Source: JAYEHK01 sp034659475 (GTDB lineage: Bacteria; Bacillota; Syntrophomonadia; Syntrophomonadales; Syntrophomonadaceae). Taken from it: DNA of 53,331 nucleotides. The notes under the pieces are model-generated. The model was not told the DNA's origin and searched no databases. It saw only the letters and a program-made list of their open reading frames with translations. The translations under genes and the position numbers were made by a program. Numbering within the stretch: the first letter of the stretch is position 1; each line of letters begins with the position of its first letter. This document shows positions 19,008 to 27,840 of the stretch, piece after piece. Where the stretch lies: positions 1 to 53,331 of the forward strand of contig JAYEHK010000058.1 of the NCBI GenBank assembly GCA_034659475.1, read 5' to 3'.

Positions 19008-21590
19008 TTTTGGGGCGTCAACAAGCTGGGGGTCACTGCCCACAATTTTATAATAACGCTCCTCAACGATGATGCCATCTTCCGTTGCTTTGCTAAAGGC
19101 AATGAGGTCATAACCATCGCTGGTTTTGCTTTGAGATTTTTGGTAGGTGTATCGGATCCCATCTTCAATTTGCTCTCTGGTGCCTAGCCAGTAGGGACAG
19201 TTATTGAGCAATTCATCGTATTTCGTATACTCTGCAGTCAGCTTGTTCGATGCCTGTACATTAATATCTGCCAGCTTCTTATCCACATGCTCGGCAGTTA
19301 CTTTTGCTTTTCTGCCAATGCTCTGTAAATAACGGGTCGCCTGTTCTTCCTGCATTTTCATAAGTTCCGGATAAAGCTTATCAGCATAAAACACTTTATT
19401 GTGTAACTTTTTAGGAAATAACTCTTTTAGTGAATCCCCATAACCTTCTCCATCTTCCGGAAGTTTGTATTCCAGCAGATCGTACTCACCCTTATCATTT
19501 TTGGAAAAGATCATAACGGAAGGGATTGCCCCGCTGCCGCTGACTTTCGTAAAAATACCGTTTTCAAAGCCAAACCAACCAGTGCTGGCTATGGTATATA
19601 CGGTTATGATTCCATCTTTTTCCACGGTATCAAGGATAAGGTGTCCTTCAGTTTTACATTCATCATGCAGATAACCATCTCCCTTGTCCCGGAGAGCATT
19701 CCTGACCGCATCCTCAATATTGGTTGGCTTTCGTTCTGCAGACAGTACCGATCCGTCCAGTTCAACTCCCGGGGAAGGCTGAACATTGTAGAATCCGCCG
19801 TCGTACAGGATGGTTAAACTCTTTTCAGAGAGTGGTTTGCCTTCTATGTTCAACAATGTCACAGTGATGATATTGCTTTCCCCTTCGTAAATCTGCCCAT
19901 CCTGATTAAACGCTGACCAGCATACCGAAGCACCGTATGGCATCTCAATCGTTGTGAAACCTTCTGATGCTTTTCCGTCCCATGACAGGAAAACACCATT
20001 TTCTGTGGAATAGATAACCTTTCCCACCGGCAAGGGGGACGCTGCTGACAGGTGAATACCCTGTGTGGAGGACATTGCGGGGGTATAGCTTCCGGGGCAA
20101 ATCAGCACTTTGAATGAGAGATCATTGATAAATTTCGTAAATGTACTGCTATTCCTTGAATAGCTCCATAAATCAGTGTCAAAGACTTTTTGAAGTTCAG
20201 CTCGTGAATATTCATACGGTTGGGGGTCATCGGTTCCCAGAGTATTAAAAGTAATCTCATCCAGGTTTTTTATCAGTGCAAACATAATGCATGCATGATC
20301 CTGAAAAATGGATGACATACGATCTGTGTCAATATCTTTGCCGGTGAAATCATAGTTTACGGTAATACCGTAGGGTTCGCTTTCTGTAGCGAGTGACATC
20401 CCATTTCTATAATTGTTAAAGGGGAGTTTCCCTACAAGGTCTCCTGCATTACTGGCATCGCCGATATACAGAGACTTATGTTTAAATAAACTTGCTGCAT
20501 CGTATGTAGCGAGTGCTGTGCTATTGATATCAGAATCGTTAAGGTTATCTTCTGTGCTCTTACCATTGGTTAAAAACAGCCCTCCAAGAATGACGATGCA
20601 TATGACGCCGATCGCAATCGTGTGGTTTCTTTTGTGCTTAAAAAAATCGACCATCTTAATCATCCTGATCCTTCTTTCCATATCCTTTTTGTTGTCTGCC
20701 ATACCTAGTAATCTTGGAGCAAGCTTTGGTGTAGATAGTTCTTCTAATAGCGCCAGAAGTGTCTTACCATAGTCTTTGTGATCGGTTTGTGCCAGTGTTA
20801 AAAGCGCTCTTTCATCCGTAGCAACCTCCATATCCTGCCGGATGCGTTTAAAACAATACCACAGGACAGGATTGAACCAGTGGATGGCCTGAAAAGCCAG
20901 CAAAAGGTAGTTTGTCAGGATATCCCGGCGTTTATAATGAGCCAATTCATGCAGAAGGATATACTCCAGTTGCTTTTCGTTTAAGTTTATCACCGCAGGG
21001 GTTAATAATATTTTGGGCTTTATTGCTCCGAAAAGAGCCGGAGCTTCAATCACATCCTGAAGGACAAGGGTTACTGTTCTATTCACGCCCAGTCTTTGCT
21101 TGCAGGTTTCAAGAATAGCTAATATGCGTTCGTCTTGAATAGATGATCCTTTGTGCAGCTTTCTAAAAAGCGAATAATAGGTTAAAAACAGCCACAGCAA
21201 CATGAAGAAGGTACTTGCAGCCCACAGATAGGGCAGGATAGCCTTTATGTCAAAGGGGGCTTTATCAGCATTGACCTGCTGCTGTACAGGTACTTCATAG
21301 GTTATTTCATTTTTATCGGTTTCGACGGGCAAAGCAGTGCTGTGCTGCTCAATGAGCGTCATGCTTTGCGTTATGTTCTGAGGTTCCACCCTGGGCAGGA
21401 CGTTGAAAAAACTTACTGTGCTTTCAGGGCCAAACGGAATGAGCAGCTTCAATAGAAGTACACTCCAAATAAGATAATGCCATTTGGGGCTCAGCTTGTT
21501 TTTCAATAGAACTTTGAGCAAGAGAATGACAATGCCGACAATCGAAGCATAAAAAGAGGTTGTTAAAATAAAGTGAAAAACACCTTCCAC
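19005..21590 (-). CDS. BlaR1/MecR1-like M56 membrane metallopeptidase
   Basis: This protein of about 861 residues has four N-terminal membrane helices around a zinc protease domain with HELAHYKRRD near residue 215, as in BlaR1. A further membrane segment follows near residue 335. The remaining 500 or so residues form an extracytoplasmic part that is not a penicillin-binding sensor as far as I can see (no SxxK with a following KTG). The ligand is therefore unknown. The partner repressor gene overlaps its start. GTG at 21590 is favoured over GTG at 21596 because GAGGAGG would touch the latter. Its TGA stop is the terminal triplet of a REP element. By analogy, sensing would trigger cleavage of the repressor. 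Confidence 0.88.
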   Translation of the reverse strand: MEGVFHFILTTSFYASIVGIVILLLKVLLKNKLSPKWHYLIWSVLLLKLLIPFGPESTVSFFNVLPRVEPQNITQSMTLIEQHSTALPVETDKNEITYEVPVQQQVNADKAPFDIKAILPYLWAASTFFMLLWLFLTYYSLFRKLHKGSSIQDERILAILETCKQRLGVNRTVTLVLQDVIEAPALFGAIKPKILLTPAVINLNEKQLEYILLHELAHYKRRDILTNYLLLAFQAIHWFNPVLWYCFKRIRQDMEVATDERALLTLAQTDHKDYGKTLLALLEELSTPKLAPRLLGMADNKKDMERRIRMIKMVDFFKHKRNHTIAIGVICIVILGGLFLTNGKSTEDNLNDSDINSTALATYDAASLFKHKSLYIGDASNAGDLVGKLPFNNYRNGMSLATESEPYGITVNYDFTGKDIDTDRMSSIFQDHACIMFALIKNLDEITFNTLGTDDPQPYEYSRAELQKVFDTDLWSYSRNSSTFTKFINDLSFKVLICPGSYTPAMSSTQGIHLSAASPLPVGKVIYSTENGVFLSWDGKASEGFTTIEMPYGASVCWSAFNQDGQIYEGESNIITVTLLNIEGKPLSEKSLTILYDGGFYNVQPSPGVELDGSVLSAERKPTNIEDAVRNALRDKGDGYLHDECKTEGHLILDTVEKDGIITVYTIASTGWFGFENGIFTKVSGSGAIPSVMIFSKNDKGEYDLLEYKLPEDGEGYGDSLKELFPKKLHNKVFYADKLYPELMKMQEEQATRYLQSIGRKAKVTAEHVDKKLADINVQASNKLTAEYTKYDELLNNCPYWLGTREQIEDGIRYTYQKSQSKTSDGYDLIAFSKATEDGIIVEERYYKIVGSDPQLVDAPK

Positions 21591-21592
21591 TA

Positions 21593-21967
21593 TCACACCT
21601 CCTCATCTAATAGCTTTTTGAGATCCTCTATGTCATCTTTGGAGAGCTTCTGTTCTTTTATAAAGCTTGCAAGCATCAGATGAACAGAGCCGTTGTAAAC
21701 TTTTTGAACGAACGATTGATTGGCACAGCTTTTATAGGCTTCCTCGGAAACAGCGGGGGAGTATATATAAGCCTTTGCGGCAGATTTTTCAGCTCTGATG
21801 GCCTTCTTTCCCACAAGACGTGTAATCAATGTCTGAATTGTTTTGGGCTTCCAACTGGTGGTTTGCGTTAACTGATCAACAATCTGCGAGCTTGTAGCAT
21901 TACCGGATTGCCATAGGATTTTCAATACCTCTAATTCTGATTCTGAAATTTTAGGGATTTCATTCAT
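21593..21967 (-). CDS. BlaI/MecI-family repressor
   Basis: This 124-residue winged-helix repressor has the typical ISESELEVLKILWQSGNATS start, a recognition helix region (WKPKTIQTLITRLVGK) and a C-terminal dimerisation helix. It is coupled to the M56 gene by a stop/start overlap and lies directly downstream of two TTACAG/CTGTAA dyads that fit BlaI boxes. Autoregulation, relieved by the M56 protease, is the expected circuit. What it controls beyond its own operon is not visible; the divergent secreted protein at 22331 is a candidate. Confidence 0.93.
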   Translation of the reverse strand: MNEIPKISESELEVLKILWQSGNATSSQIVDQLTQTTSWKPKTIQTLITRLVGKKAIRAEKSAAKAYIYSPAVSEEAYKSCANQSFVQKVYNGSVHLMLASFIKEQKLSKDDIEDLKKLLDEEV

Positions 21968-21990
21968 AATATTACGACTTTCCTTTCTTT

Positions 21991-22033
21991 GGATTACAGT
22001 TGTAAGAACAATTTCATCTTACAGCTGTAATCC
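21991..22033. promoter_or_regulatory. Paired BlaI-type operators
   Basis: Two dyads, ATTACAGTTGTAAG (21993-22006) and CTTACAGCTGTAAT (22018-22031), have centres 25 bp apart. The outer arms GGATTACAG and CTGTAATCC make the whole block one larger inverted repeat. TACA/TGTA cores are the known BlaI/MecI recognition pattern. Confidence 0.8.
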
Positions 22034-22188
22034 AAAAATGTCAAATAGATATTTATGAGAGAAATGACTCGGTATTTTGGCAGGTCTGTTCCCCCATTAG
22101 CTGTGATTTTATCAGCCGTCAGGGTGGTTAAGGTTTTGTGTTTTTAAGATAATAGGCGTGTGCAGAATAATGGGCTGTTTGCGGAGAA

Positions 22189-22218
22189 TTTACAAGAGGA
22201 CGCAATGGAGGATATAAT
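22189..22218 (+). promoter_or_regulatory. Sigma-70-type promoter
   Basis: TTTACA (22189) and TATAAT (22213) are separated by 18 bp, about 110 bp upstream of the secreted DUF5050-like gene. Confidence 0.55.
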
Positions 22219-22330
22219 AGTTCTGTGATGTTTGGATGCTCATTCAGTTTTATAAAACTTTAGAAAAATGACAGTGAAGAACTATCCGATTATATCGATG
22301 TACCAAGAGAAAGGAAATGAGGTGTTAATT

Positions 22331-23902
22331 ATGCACAGGAGAATAGTTTGTTTAGCTATGTTTATCATTATGCTATTACCTAGTTCGGTACTGGCTGCAA
22401 CAGATAGCGTATCTGTATCATTGCCTTCATTTGATGTGAGACTCAATGATACGAAGATCAACAATACATATTGTCAATACCCGCTGATTGTGTACAATGA
22501 CATCACATATTTTCCGATGACATATGACGACTGTCATTTCTTGGGTTTGGAAACTACTTGGTCCCAGAAGGATGGACTTGGTATTGAAAAGAATTGTATT
22601 GCAGCAGGGTACAAAGGTTATAAAACGAATCACCGCAATGCTGAAAGATATAGGGCAAGTATACCCGAATTTGATATTACTGTAAACGGCAAGGTGATGA
22701 ATAATGAAAAAGAACAGTATCCGTTACTTGTTTTTCGGGATGTTACTTATTTTCCGCTGACCTGGCGTTTTGCGGTGGATGAGTTCAACTGGAATTATTA
22801 TTTTGATGTTGATACCGGGTTATCTATACAGTCGGATAATCCTGTTCAAAGATTGGATTTGCCCCAGAGAGGAAAGGGCATCGGGGTATGTATAATTGAT
22901 GGGTATCTTTATTATCAGGGAATTAGCAGCGACGGTAAGCTGAATGTTTATCGTTCTCCCATAAGTGATGTAAGTGATGTAAAGACAATATGCACAATGG
23001 ATACAGATGGGTCGATCTTTATGCCATGGGTGCATTTTTTCAAACAGGATGATGTTGTTTATTTTGCCAACCATGTAGGCGGAAGTGCTATCATGAGTTC
23101 CGAAGTATTCTATCGTGTGAATGAAGATGGGCAGGGGGAAAAAATACTTTCCGGCAAGCTGGATTTTCGAATGTCAGAAACCGGCAAGGTTATTGTAAGC
23201 TTTGGTGTTCCTCCGTATCCAGGCAATCTTTATTATCAAATGAACGGAGATGATGAGCTCAGGCAACTGGGGGATACTTCCTGGTTGTATGGATGGACAC
23301 GCCATCCAAATGGCGATGGATATAGCTGTGGTCCAGATGGAAACATAAAAATCGTTGGTGAATGGGTATATATTACCAGTGTTGATGCTGCTGATAAGGA
23401 AGATACAAATAAGATTTATCGAATCAATATTAACACCAATGAAACGGTACAGGTAAGTGATGTGCCGGCAAGTTGGTTTTCGATTGCAGACAATAAGATA
23501 TACTTTGTCGGAATAATGGATCATAAGCTGTATATGCAGGAACTGCAGGATAACGGAGTAGAAGTCATCGTCGATAAAGCGATTAGCAGCTATTCTTTAA
23601 AGGGAGACACTATTTATTATATTACTGAAGAAAATCAGGAATTGTATAAACAAACAATTGATAAAACTGCAGTTGCTTTACTGCCTGATAAAAAAACAGC
23701 AAGTATAGCAGTTAATGACGGCAATGTGATCTGTATCTTGGAGGATAATGAACTCTATGGCATGGTGATCTTTGATCGCAAAGGAAATGAAAGATTTAAG
23801 ACATCGGACAGGGTGTTGAATGCTCAAATAGATGGGAATACTCTTGTTTACAACATAATTAAGCAGGATCATACAGATTCCTTTATTGTGCGATTGTCAT
23901 AA
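22331..23902 (+). CDS. Secreted DUF5050-like beta-propeller protein
   Basis: This exported protein of about 523 residues has a signal peptide (MHRRIVCLAMFIIMLLP, then SSVLA before the predicted cleavage). Two related N-terminal modules follow (each ending in QYPLIVYNDITYFP or QYPLLVFRDVTYFP), resembling the copper-amine-oxidase N-terminal-like fold used for wall attachment. The remainder carries repeated blades of the YYQG / IYRI / NKIYFVG kind, as in DUF5050 propellers. Function is unknown; cell-surface sensing or binding is likely. ATG 22331 follows GAGGTG and begins the signal peptide; an in-frame ATG at 22268 would add 21 residues without a binding site. A piece of its C-terminus is duplicated at 24941. 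Confidence 0.8.
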   Translation: MHRRIVCLAMFIIMLLPSSVLAATDSVSVSLPSFDVRLNDTKINNTYCQYPLIVYNDITYFPMTYDDCHFLGLETTWSQKDGLGIEKNCIAAGYKGYKTNHRNAERYRASIPEFDITVNGKVMNNEKEQYPLLVFRDVTYFPLTWRFAVDEFNWNYYFDVDTGLSIQSDNPVQRLDLPQRGKGIGVCIIDGYLYYQGISSDGKLNVYRSPISDVSDVKTICTMDTDGSIFMPWVHFFKQDDVVYFANHVGGSAIMSSEVFYRVNEDGQGEKILSGKLDFRMSETGKVIVSFGVPPYPGNLYYQMNGDDELRQLGDTSWLYGWTRHPNGDGYSCGPDGNIKIVGEWVYITSVDAADKEDTNKIYRININTNETVQVSDVPASWFSIADNKIYFVGIMDHKLYMQELQDNGVEVIVDKAISSYSLKGDTIYYITEENQELYKQTIDKTAVALLPDKKTASIAVNDGNVICILEDNELYGMVIFDRKGNERFKTSDRVLNAQIDGNTLVYNIIKQDHTDSFIVRLS

Positions 23903-23935
23903 TACAAGGGAATTGTTTTATGGGAGGTATTTTAA

Positions 23936-24175
23936 TTGGCTGATATCAAGTTTGCGATTACGGAAAACCTGGGTGTATTATCTGAGGGCTCAAGAGGATG
24001 GCAGAAGGAGATTAACCTGGTGAGCTGGAATGAACGTAAACCGAAAGCGGATATTCGTGACTGGGGGCCGGAGCATGAAAAAATGGGGAAGGGCGTAACC
24101 CTGAACAAGGCTGATCTCATTAAACTCAAGGCGCTTTTAAATGAACTGGATATTGAGTCGCTGGACATAGATTAG
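23936..24175 (+). CDS. YdbC/PC4-like nucleic-acid-binding protein, copy 1
   Basis: This 79-residue protein resembles the YdbC family, a bacterial relative of the PC4 single-strand-binding fold. The conserved block is GWQKEINLVSWN, then DIRDWGPEHEKMGKG, followed by a helix. It starts with TTG behind GGGAGG at 8 bp spacing. It follows the DUF5050-like gene by 33 bp and probably shares its transcript. A paralogue about 87 per cent identical by eye lies at 25075 and also starts with TTG. Confidence 0.82.
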   Translation: MADIKFAITENLGVLSEGSRGWQKEINLVSWNERKPKADIRDWGPEHEKMGKGVTLNKADLIKLKALLNELDIESLDID

Positions 24176-24177
24176 AA

Positions 24178-24204
24178 TGAGTCAGGGAATCTTCCCCTGA
24201 CTCA
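24178..24204 (+). repeat. REP-like palindrome / terminator, TGAGTCA type
   Basis: TGAGTCAGGGAA...TTCCCCTGACTCA is a nearly perfect palindrome just after the ydbC-like stop. It belongs to the same element type as 18891 and 27658 and could act as a terminator. Confidence 0.8.
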
Positions 24205-24336
24205 TTCTTGCCCCTACGCGAAACAAGGGGAGAAACAAAAGAAGCATATCCTTGCTTTTCTGCGGTAGAAAAGCGTGTATCATTTAGCAGAATTATCGTA
24301 TAATAATAGAATAATAATTAATGCGAGGTGGTTGCA

Positions 24337-24600
24337 GTGATTATAAAGTCTTCAACAACACTCAGAAATGATTATGGAGCGATTTCATCCCTTGCTCATG
24401 AGGTAGAGGAACCTATCTATATTACTAAAAATGGTGAGGGGGATCTTGTTGTTATGAGCATTGAAGCTTTTGAGAAACGAGAACAGATATTAAAATTACG
24501 CTCAAAAGTAGCAATGGCAGAACAATCAAGATTGTCAGGCGAGCCTTCTATTTCATTGGACGAAGCAAGAAAACGTCTGGAGGAAAAATATAATGACTAA
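24337..24600 (+). CDS. Phd/YefM-family antitoxin
   Basis: This 87-residue protein has the Phd/YefM layout: an N-terminal DNA-binding part (IIKSSTTLRNDYGAISSLAH), the strand pair PIYITKNGEGDLVVMS and a charged C-terminal tail that would wrap the toxin. GTG at 24337 is chosen because GAGGTGG precedes it; the GTG at 24328 overlaps that site. Its stop overlaps the toxin gene by 8 bp. The antitoxin probably represses its own promoter. Confidence 0.9.
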   Translation: MIIKSSTTLRNDYGAISSLAHEVEEPIYITKNGEGDLVVMSIEAFEKREQILKLRSKVAMAEQSRLSGEPSISLDEARKRLEEKYND

Positions 24601-24907
24601 ATGCAGGCTGGAAATTCTAACGCCTGCATGGAAGGAACTGGATGAAATTGCAAGTTATCATTTGCTTGTGGCAGGTCCTGATTCAGCAAGAAAAATTTCG
24701 GATAGAATTCTTGATGCACTTGAACGACTTGAGGATTTCCCTTTATCCTGTCCCTATGTCCGGGATGGAGAACTGAAAGACGGTGACTATAGATTGCTGG
24801 TGTGTGACCAATATGTGTGTATTTATCGATTGCTTGGAAAAGTTGTTTATGTCTATCACATTGCACACGGAGCAACAGAGTATTCGAAGCTATTTAGATC
24901 TGAATGA
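24593..24907 (+). CDS. RelE/ParE-superfamily toxin
   Basis: This 104-residue protein has the superfamily pattern: LTPAWKELDEIASYH at the N-terminus, a helical hairpin ending in LERLEDFPLSCP, then DYRLLVCDQYVCIYRLLGK and VYHIAHGATEY at the C-terminus. The RelE branch cleaves mRNA on the ribosome and the ParE branch inhibits gyrase; the sequence alone does not decide. It overlaps the antitoxin gene by 8 bp. The pair is lodged between the two copies of a duplicated segment. Confidence 0.9.
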   Translation: MTKCRLEILTPAWKELDEIASYHLLVAGPDSARKISDRILDALERLEDFPLSCPYVRDGELKDGDYRLLVCDQYVCIYRLLGKVVYVYHIAHGATEYSKLFRSE

Positions 24908-24940
24908 GACAAACAAACCAATGAAGGTACAACAGAGGCG

Positions 24941-25066
24941 ATGATGCCTAGCAAAAAAGCAGCGAGTATTAAAGCCGTAAACGATAATTTTATCTGTATC
25001 CTGGAGGCTAATGAGCTCTATGGATTAGTGATCTTTGACCGCAAAGAAATAGACAAAAAGGAGGTC
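24941..25066 (+). pseudogene. Fragment of the DUF5050-like gene
   Basis: The stretch encodes KKAASIKAVNDNFICILEAN followed by ELYGLVIFDRKE. It copies the C-terminal part of the gene at 22331-23902 (KKTASIAVNDGNVICIL, ELYGMVIFDRKG). The rest of the tail and the spacer are deleted, so the fragment runs straight into the second ydbC-like gene. Confidence 0.85.
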
Positions 25067-25074
25067 GACCCAAA

Positions 25075-25314
25075 TTGGCTGATATTAAATTTGAGGTTAA
25101 CAAAAGTCTGGGGGTTTTATCTGAAGGCTCAAGGGGATGGCAGAAGGAAGTTAATCTGGTGAGCTGGAATGAACGCAAATCGAAAGTGGATATTCGTGAC
25201 TGGGGACCGGACCATGAGAAAATGGGGAAGGGTGTAACCCTGAACAAGGCGGACCTCATTAAACTCAAGGCGCTTCTGAATGAAATGGATATTGAATCGA
25301 TGGAAATAGAATAG
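25075..25314 (+). CDS. YdbC/PC4-like protein, copy 2
   Basis: This 79-residue paralogue of the gene at 23936 has the same motifs (GWQKEVNLVSWNERK, DIRDWGPDHEKMGKG) and the same TTG start, here behind GGAGG at 10 bp spacing. Differences cluster in the first 12 residues. Its reading frame is intact, so it may still be expressed, although its original upstream gene survives only as a fragment. Confidence 0.8.
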   Translation: MADIKFEVNKSLGVLSEGSRGWQKEVNLVSWNERKSKVDIRDWGPDHEKMGKGVTLNKADLIKLKALLNEMDIESMEIE

Positions 25315-25382
25315 GCACAACCGTATGTCAAATAGGAAAGTGTGAATCACAAATATGTTAATGACAGCAGGAGAAGTGACAG

Positions 25383-26156
25383 ATGTTACATTATATTAAG
25401 CATGAGTGTGCTGATACACGTGAATGGCTAATCATTCTGCATGGCATGTCGGGTGATCTGGAGCAAAACAAGTTCCAGATCAATTTTTTCAAGGAATGGT
25501 TTAATCTACTGCTCATTGATCTGCCAGGGCATGGTTCTTCCGATCTACAGGAGGAGTATACCTGTAAAAATATCGCGGATGCAATAGATCGGATTATGGT
25601 GCGAGAGTCCATTCAATAGGTGAGCATTATGGCGTTATCTATTGCCGCCGTGCTGGCAAACGGGTTTTTGTATTATTATCCCGATAAAGTAAAATCGCTG
25701 GTGTTAGCCGGGCCGATATATGGCTTCAAGGGAATCTATGCGGAGCGTTTGCAGTTGTTGTACGATTATAGGGACGAGTTGGGGGACAATGCATTTTATC
25801 GCTTGTTCTCTGCCATATCGATTCCACAGAATCTATACCAGCCTTACTATCCTTATATCCGGGGTTTAAATGAATTGGGAAGAGATGAAGTCGAGAAATG
25901 GCTGACTTTCAGTTTGCAGATCAATGATTTTTATGAGCTGTTTCATAAGGGGCAATTTAATATACCGATTTTGCTGGTTCTGGGAGAACGAGATGAAGTG
26001 TTTTTGCAGACGGCCTTAGATGCTGCTGCCTCCAGCGATAGTTATACGATCAAAATCATCGATAGTCTGCATGCCTGTAATCTTGAGCAACCAGATTTGT
26101 TTAACGAAATTGCGTTATGGTTTTATTTGGACCACCTGATTATAAGACGACAGTAG
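25383..26156 (+). pseudogene. Alpha/beta hydrolase, broken
   Basis: An alpha/beta hydrolase of about 257 residues is interrupted by an in-frame TAG at 25617-25619. Before it lie WLIILHGMSGD (oxyanion region) and LLLIDLPGHGSSD; after it come the helix after the nucleophile, VLVLGERDE-type acid region (ILLVLGERDEVF) and a C-terminal DSLHACNLEQP with the catalytic His. The nucleophile elbow, normally GxSxG, reads ALSIA, so both glycines are lost by single-base changes. Nonsense plus elbow loss indicate a true pseudogene. AGGAG precedes the ATG. Confidence 0.85.
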
Positions 26157-26203
26157 AAAAGACCTGGAATGGTGTTTGTTACGATAGGTCAGATAATTTA
26201 ATT

Positions 26204-26232
26204 CGTGTCAACAGAACCGTTCCCCTGACACG
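26204..26232. repeat. REP-like palindrome, TGACAC type
   Basis: CGTGTCA and TGACACG ends enclose a GAACCGTTCCCC core, the reverse complement of the usual GGGGACGGT-type core. It lies 40 bp before the MFS gene. Confidence 0.75.
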
Positions 26233-26272
26233 CCTGGGGAAAAGGGAACATTCAAGCAGGGAGTGAAGTAAG

Positions 26273-27655
26273 ATTCGGGATTTAAATACAAAAAGGGTCG
26301 TATTAATTATTGCGACACTGGGTTCTTTTTTGCCGCCTTTTATGATGTCGGCGGTTAATATTGCGCTGCCGGCGATTCAGATAGAATTTGCTGTAAATGC
26401 TGTTCTTTTGAGCTGGCTGGGGACATCGTATCTGCTGGCAACAGCTGTTTTTCTCATGCCGGTGGGTAAAATTGCAGATATCTATGGGCGGAAAAAAACA
26501 TTTACATGGGGTATCCTGTTTTTTACGCTGTCAGCTCTATGGGCGGGATTTGCACCGTCCGTGTACTGGCTCATTTTTATAAGGGTTCTTCAAGGCATCA
26601 GCGGTGCTATGATCATGACGACCGGGGTGGCAATGTTAACCTCTGTTTTCCCTCCCCATGAGAGGGGCAAGGTTATGGGAATCAATGTGGCAGCTGTATA
26701 TATCGGACTGTCCGCCGGACCCTTTATCGGTGGATTTGTGACGCAGAATTTTGACTGGAGAGGGATATTTTTTCTTTCGGTACCCATTGGAATGGCTACG
26801 ACTTTTCTTATCCTGCGCTATCTGAAAGATGAGTGGGCCGATGCCAGGGGGCAAGGCCTGGACATTTTCGGAAGTGTTATTTATGGTTTTGCACTGGTTG
26901 CATTAATCTATGGGGCATCTCTTTTGCCGGAAAGAGCTGGTATATGGCTGATGATTTGTGGCCTGTTGGGAATCGGTGCTTTCGTCAAGCGGCAGTTGAC
27001 AGTCGAAGAACCCGTTTTTGAGGTCAGACTTTTTCATCATAATCGGACGTTTGCTTTTTCCAATATCGCGGCACTCATTAATTATTCTGCAACAACTGCC
27101 GTTACATTTTTGCTGAGTCTCTATCTGCAATATATAAAGGGAATGGAACCACAGATGGCAGGGGTTGTGTTGATTGCGCAGCCGATCATTCAAGCCGTCC
27201 TATCACCCTATACCGGAAAACTTTCCGATAGAGTTGATCCCGGGCTTCTTGCTACCATGGGGATGTCTTTAACTGCATTGGGGTTATTCCTGTTTATTTT
27301 CCTGGGTCCTAACAGCTCGCTGTTTTTTATCATTATTCCTTTAATTATATTAGGATTTGGCTATGCGCTGTTTTCCTCGCCGAACATGAATGCCATTATG
27401 GGCTCGGTGGAAAAGCAGTATTATGGGATTGCATCGGCCGCAGTGGCCACCATGAGATTGATTGGACAGATGCTTAGTATGGCCACGGCTACTGTGATTT
27501 TTGCCTTATTCATCGGAAGAGCGGAAATAACACCTGCAAATTACCTGCTGTTTTTGAAAAGCACAAAGACGGCGTTTATCATTTTCACCTGTCTATGCGT
27601 GATAGGGATCTTCTTCTCTTTTTCACGTGGTGCCATTGAGCGGGAGCGGCAATAA
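26273..27655 (+). CDS. MFS drug exporter, DHA2 (EmrB/QacA) family
   Basis: This proton-driven multidrug exporter of about 460 residues has 14 expected helices. Motif A appears as GKIADIYGRKKTF and motif C-like glycines follow (AVYIGLSAGPFIGG). The first in-frame standard start is TTG at 26330, but that would cut the first membrane helix in half. The frame is open upstream to 26267, and an ATT codon at 26273 lies 9 bp after AGGGAG, giving a complete helix one (RVVLIIATLGSFLPPFMM). I therefore place the start at ATT, either a genuine rare start or a mutated ATG. A TGAGTCA-type REP follows the stop. Confidence 0.8.
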   Translation: MRDLNTKRVVLIIATLGSFLPPFMMSAVNIALPAIQIEFAVNAVLLSWLGTSYLLATAVFLMPVGKIADIYGRKKTFTWGILFFTLSALWAGFAPSVYWLIFIRVLQGISGAMIMTTGVAMLTSVFPPHERGKVMGINVAAVYIGLSAGPFIGGFVTQNFDWRGIFFLSVPIGMATTFLILRYLKDEWADARGQGLDIFGSVIYGFALVALIYGASLLPERAGIWLMICGLLGIGAFVKRQLTVEEPVFEVRLFHHNRTFAFSNIAALINYSATTAVTFLLSLYLQYIKGMEPQMAGVVLIAQPIIQAVLSPYTGKLSDRVDPGLLATMGMSLTALGLFLFIFLGPNSSLFFIIIPLIILGFGYALFSSPNMNAIMGSVEKQYYGIASAAVATMRLIGQMLSMATATVIFALFIGRAEITPANYLLFLKSTKTAFIIFTCLCVIGIFFSFSRGAIERERQ

Positions 27656-27657
27656 AA

Positions 27658-27685
27658 CGAGTCAAGGGGACGGTTTTTTGACTCA
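27658..27685 (+). repeat. REP-like palindrome / terminator
   Basis: GAGTCAA and TTGACTC ends enclose a GGGGACGG core with a T run, immediately after the MFS stop codon. Confidence 0.75.
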
Positions 27686-27840
27686 TTTTGTGTTTTTTGG
27701 ATTAATGGATATGAGGGGGCCTGTTTCCATGTCTCGCGTGTTGTAGATTCGACCCGAAGGAACACTGGATTTTGTTATAATAGTGAACAGACGCTCATCA
27801 TATATACATTATTGATAACTACAAACCGGGAGGGATTAGA

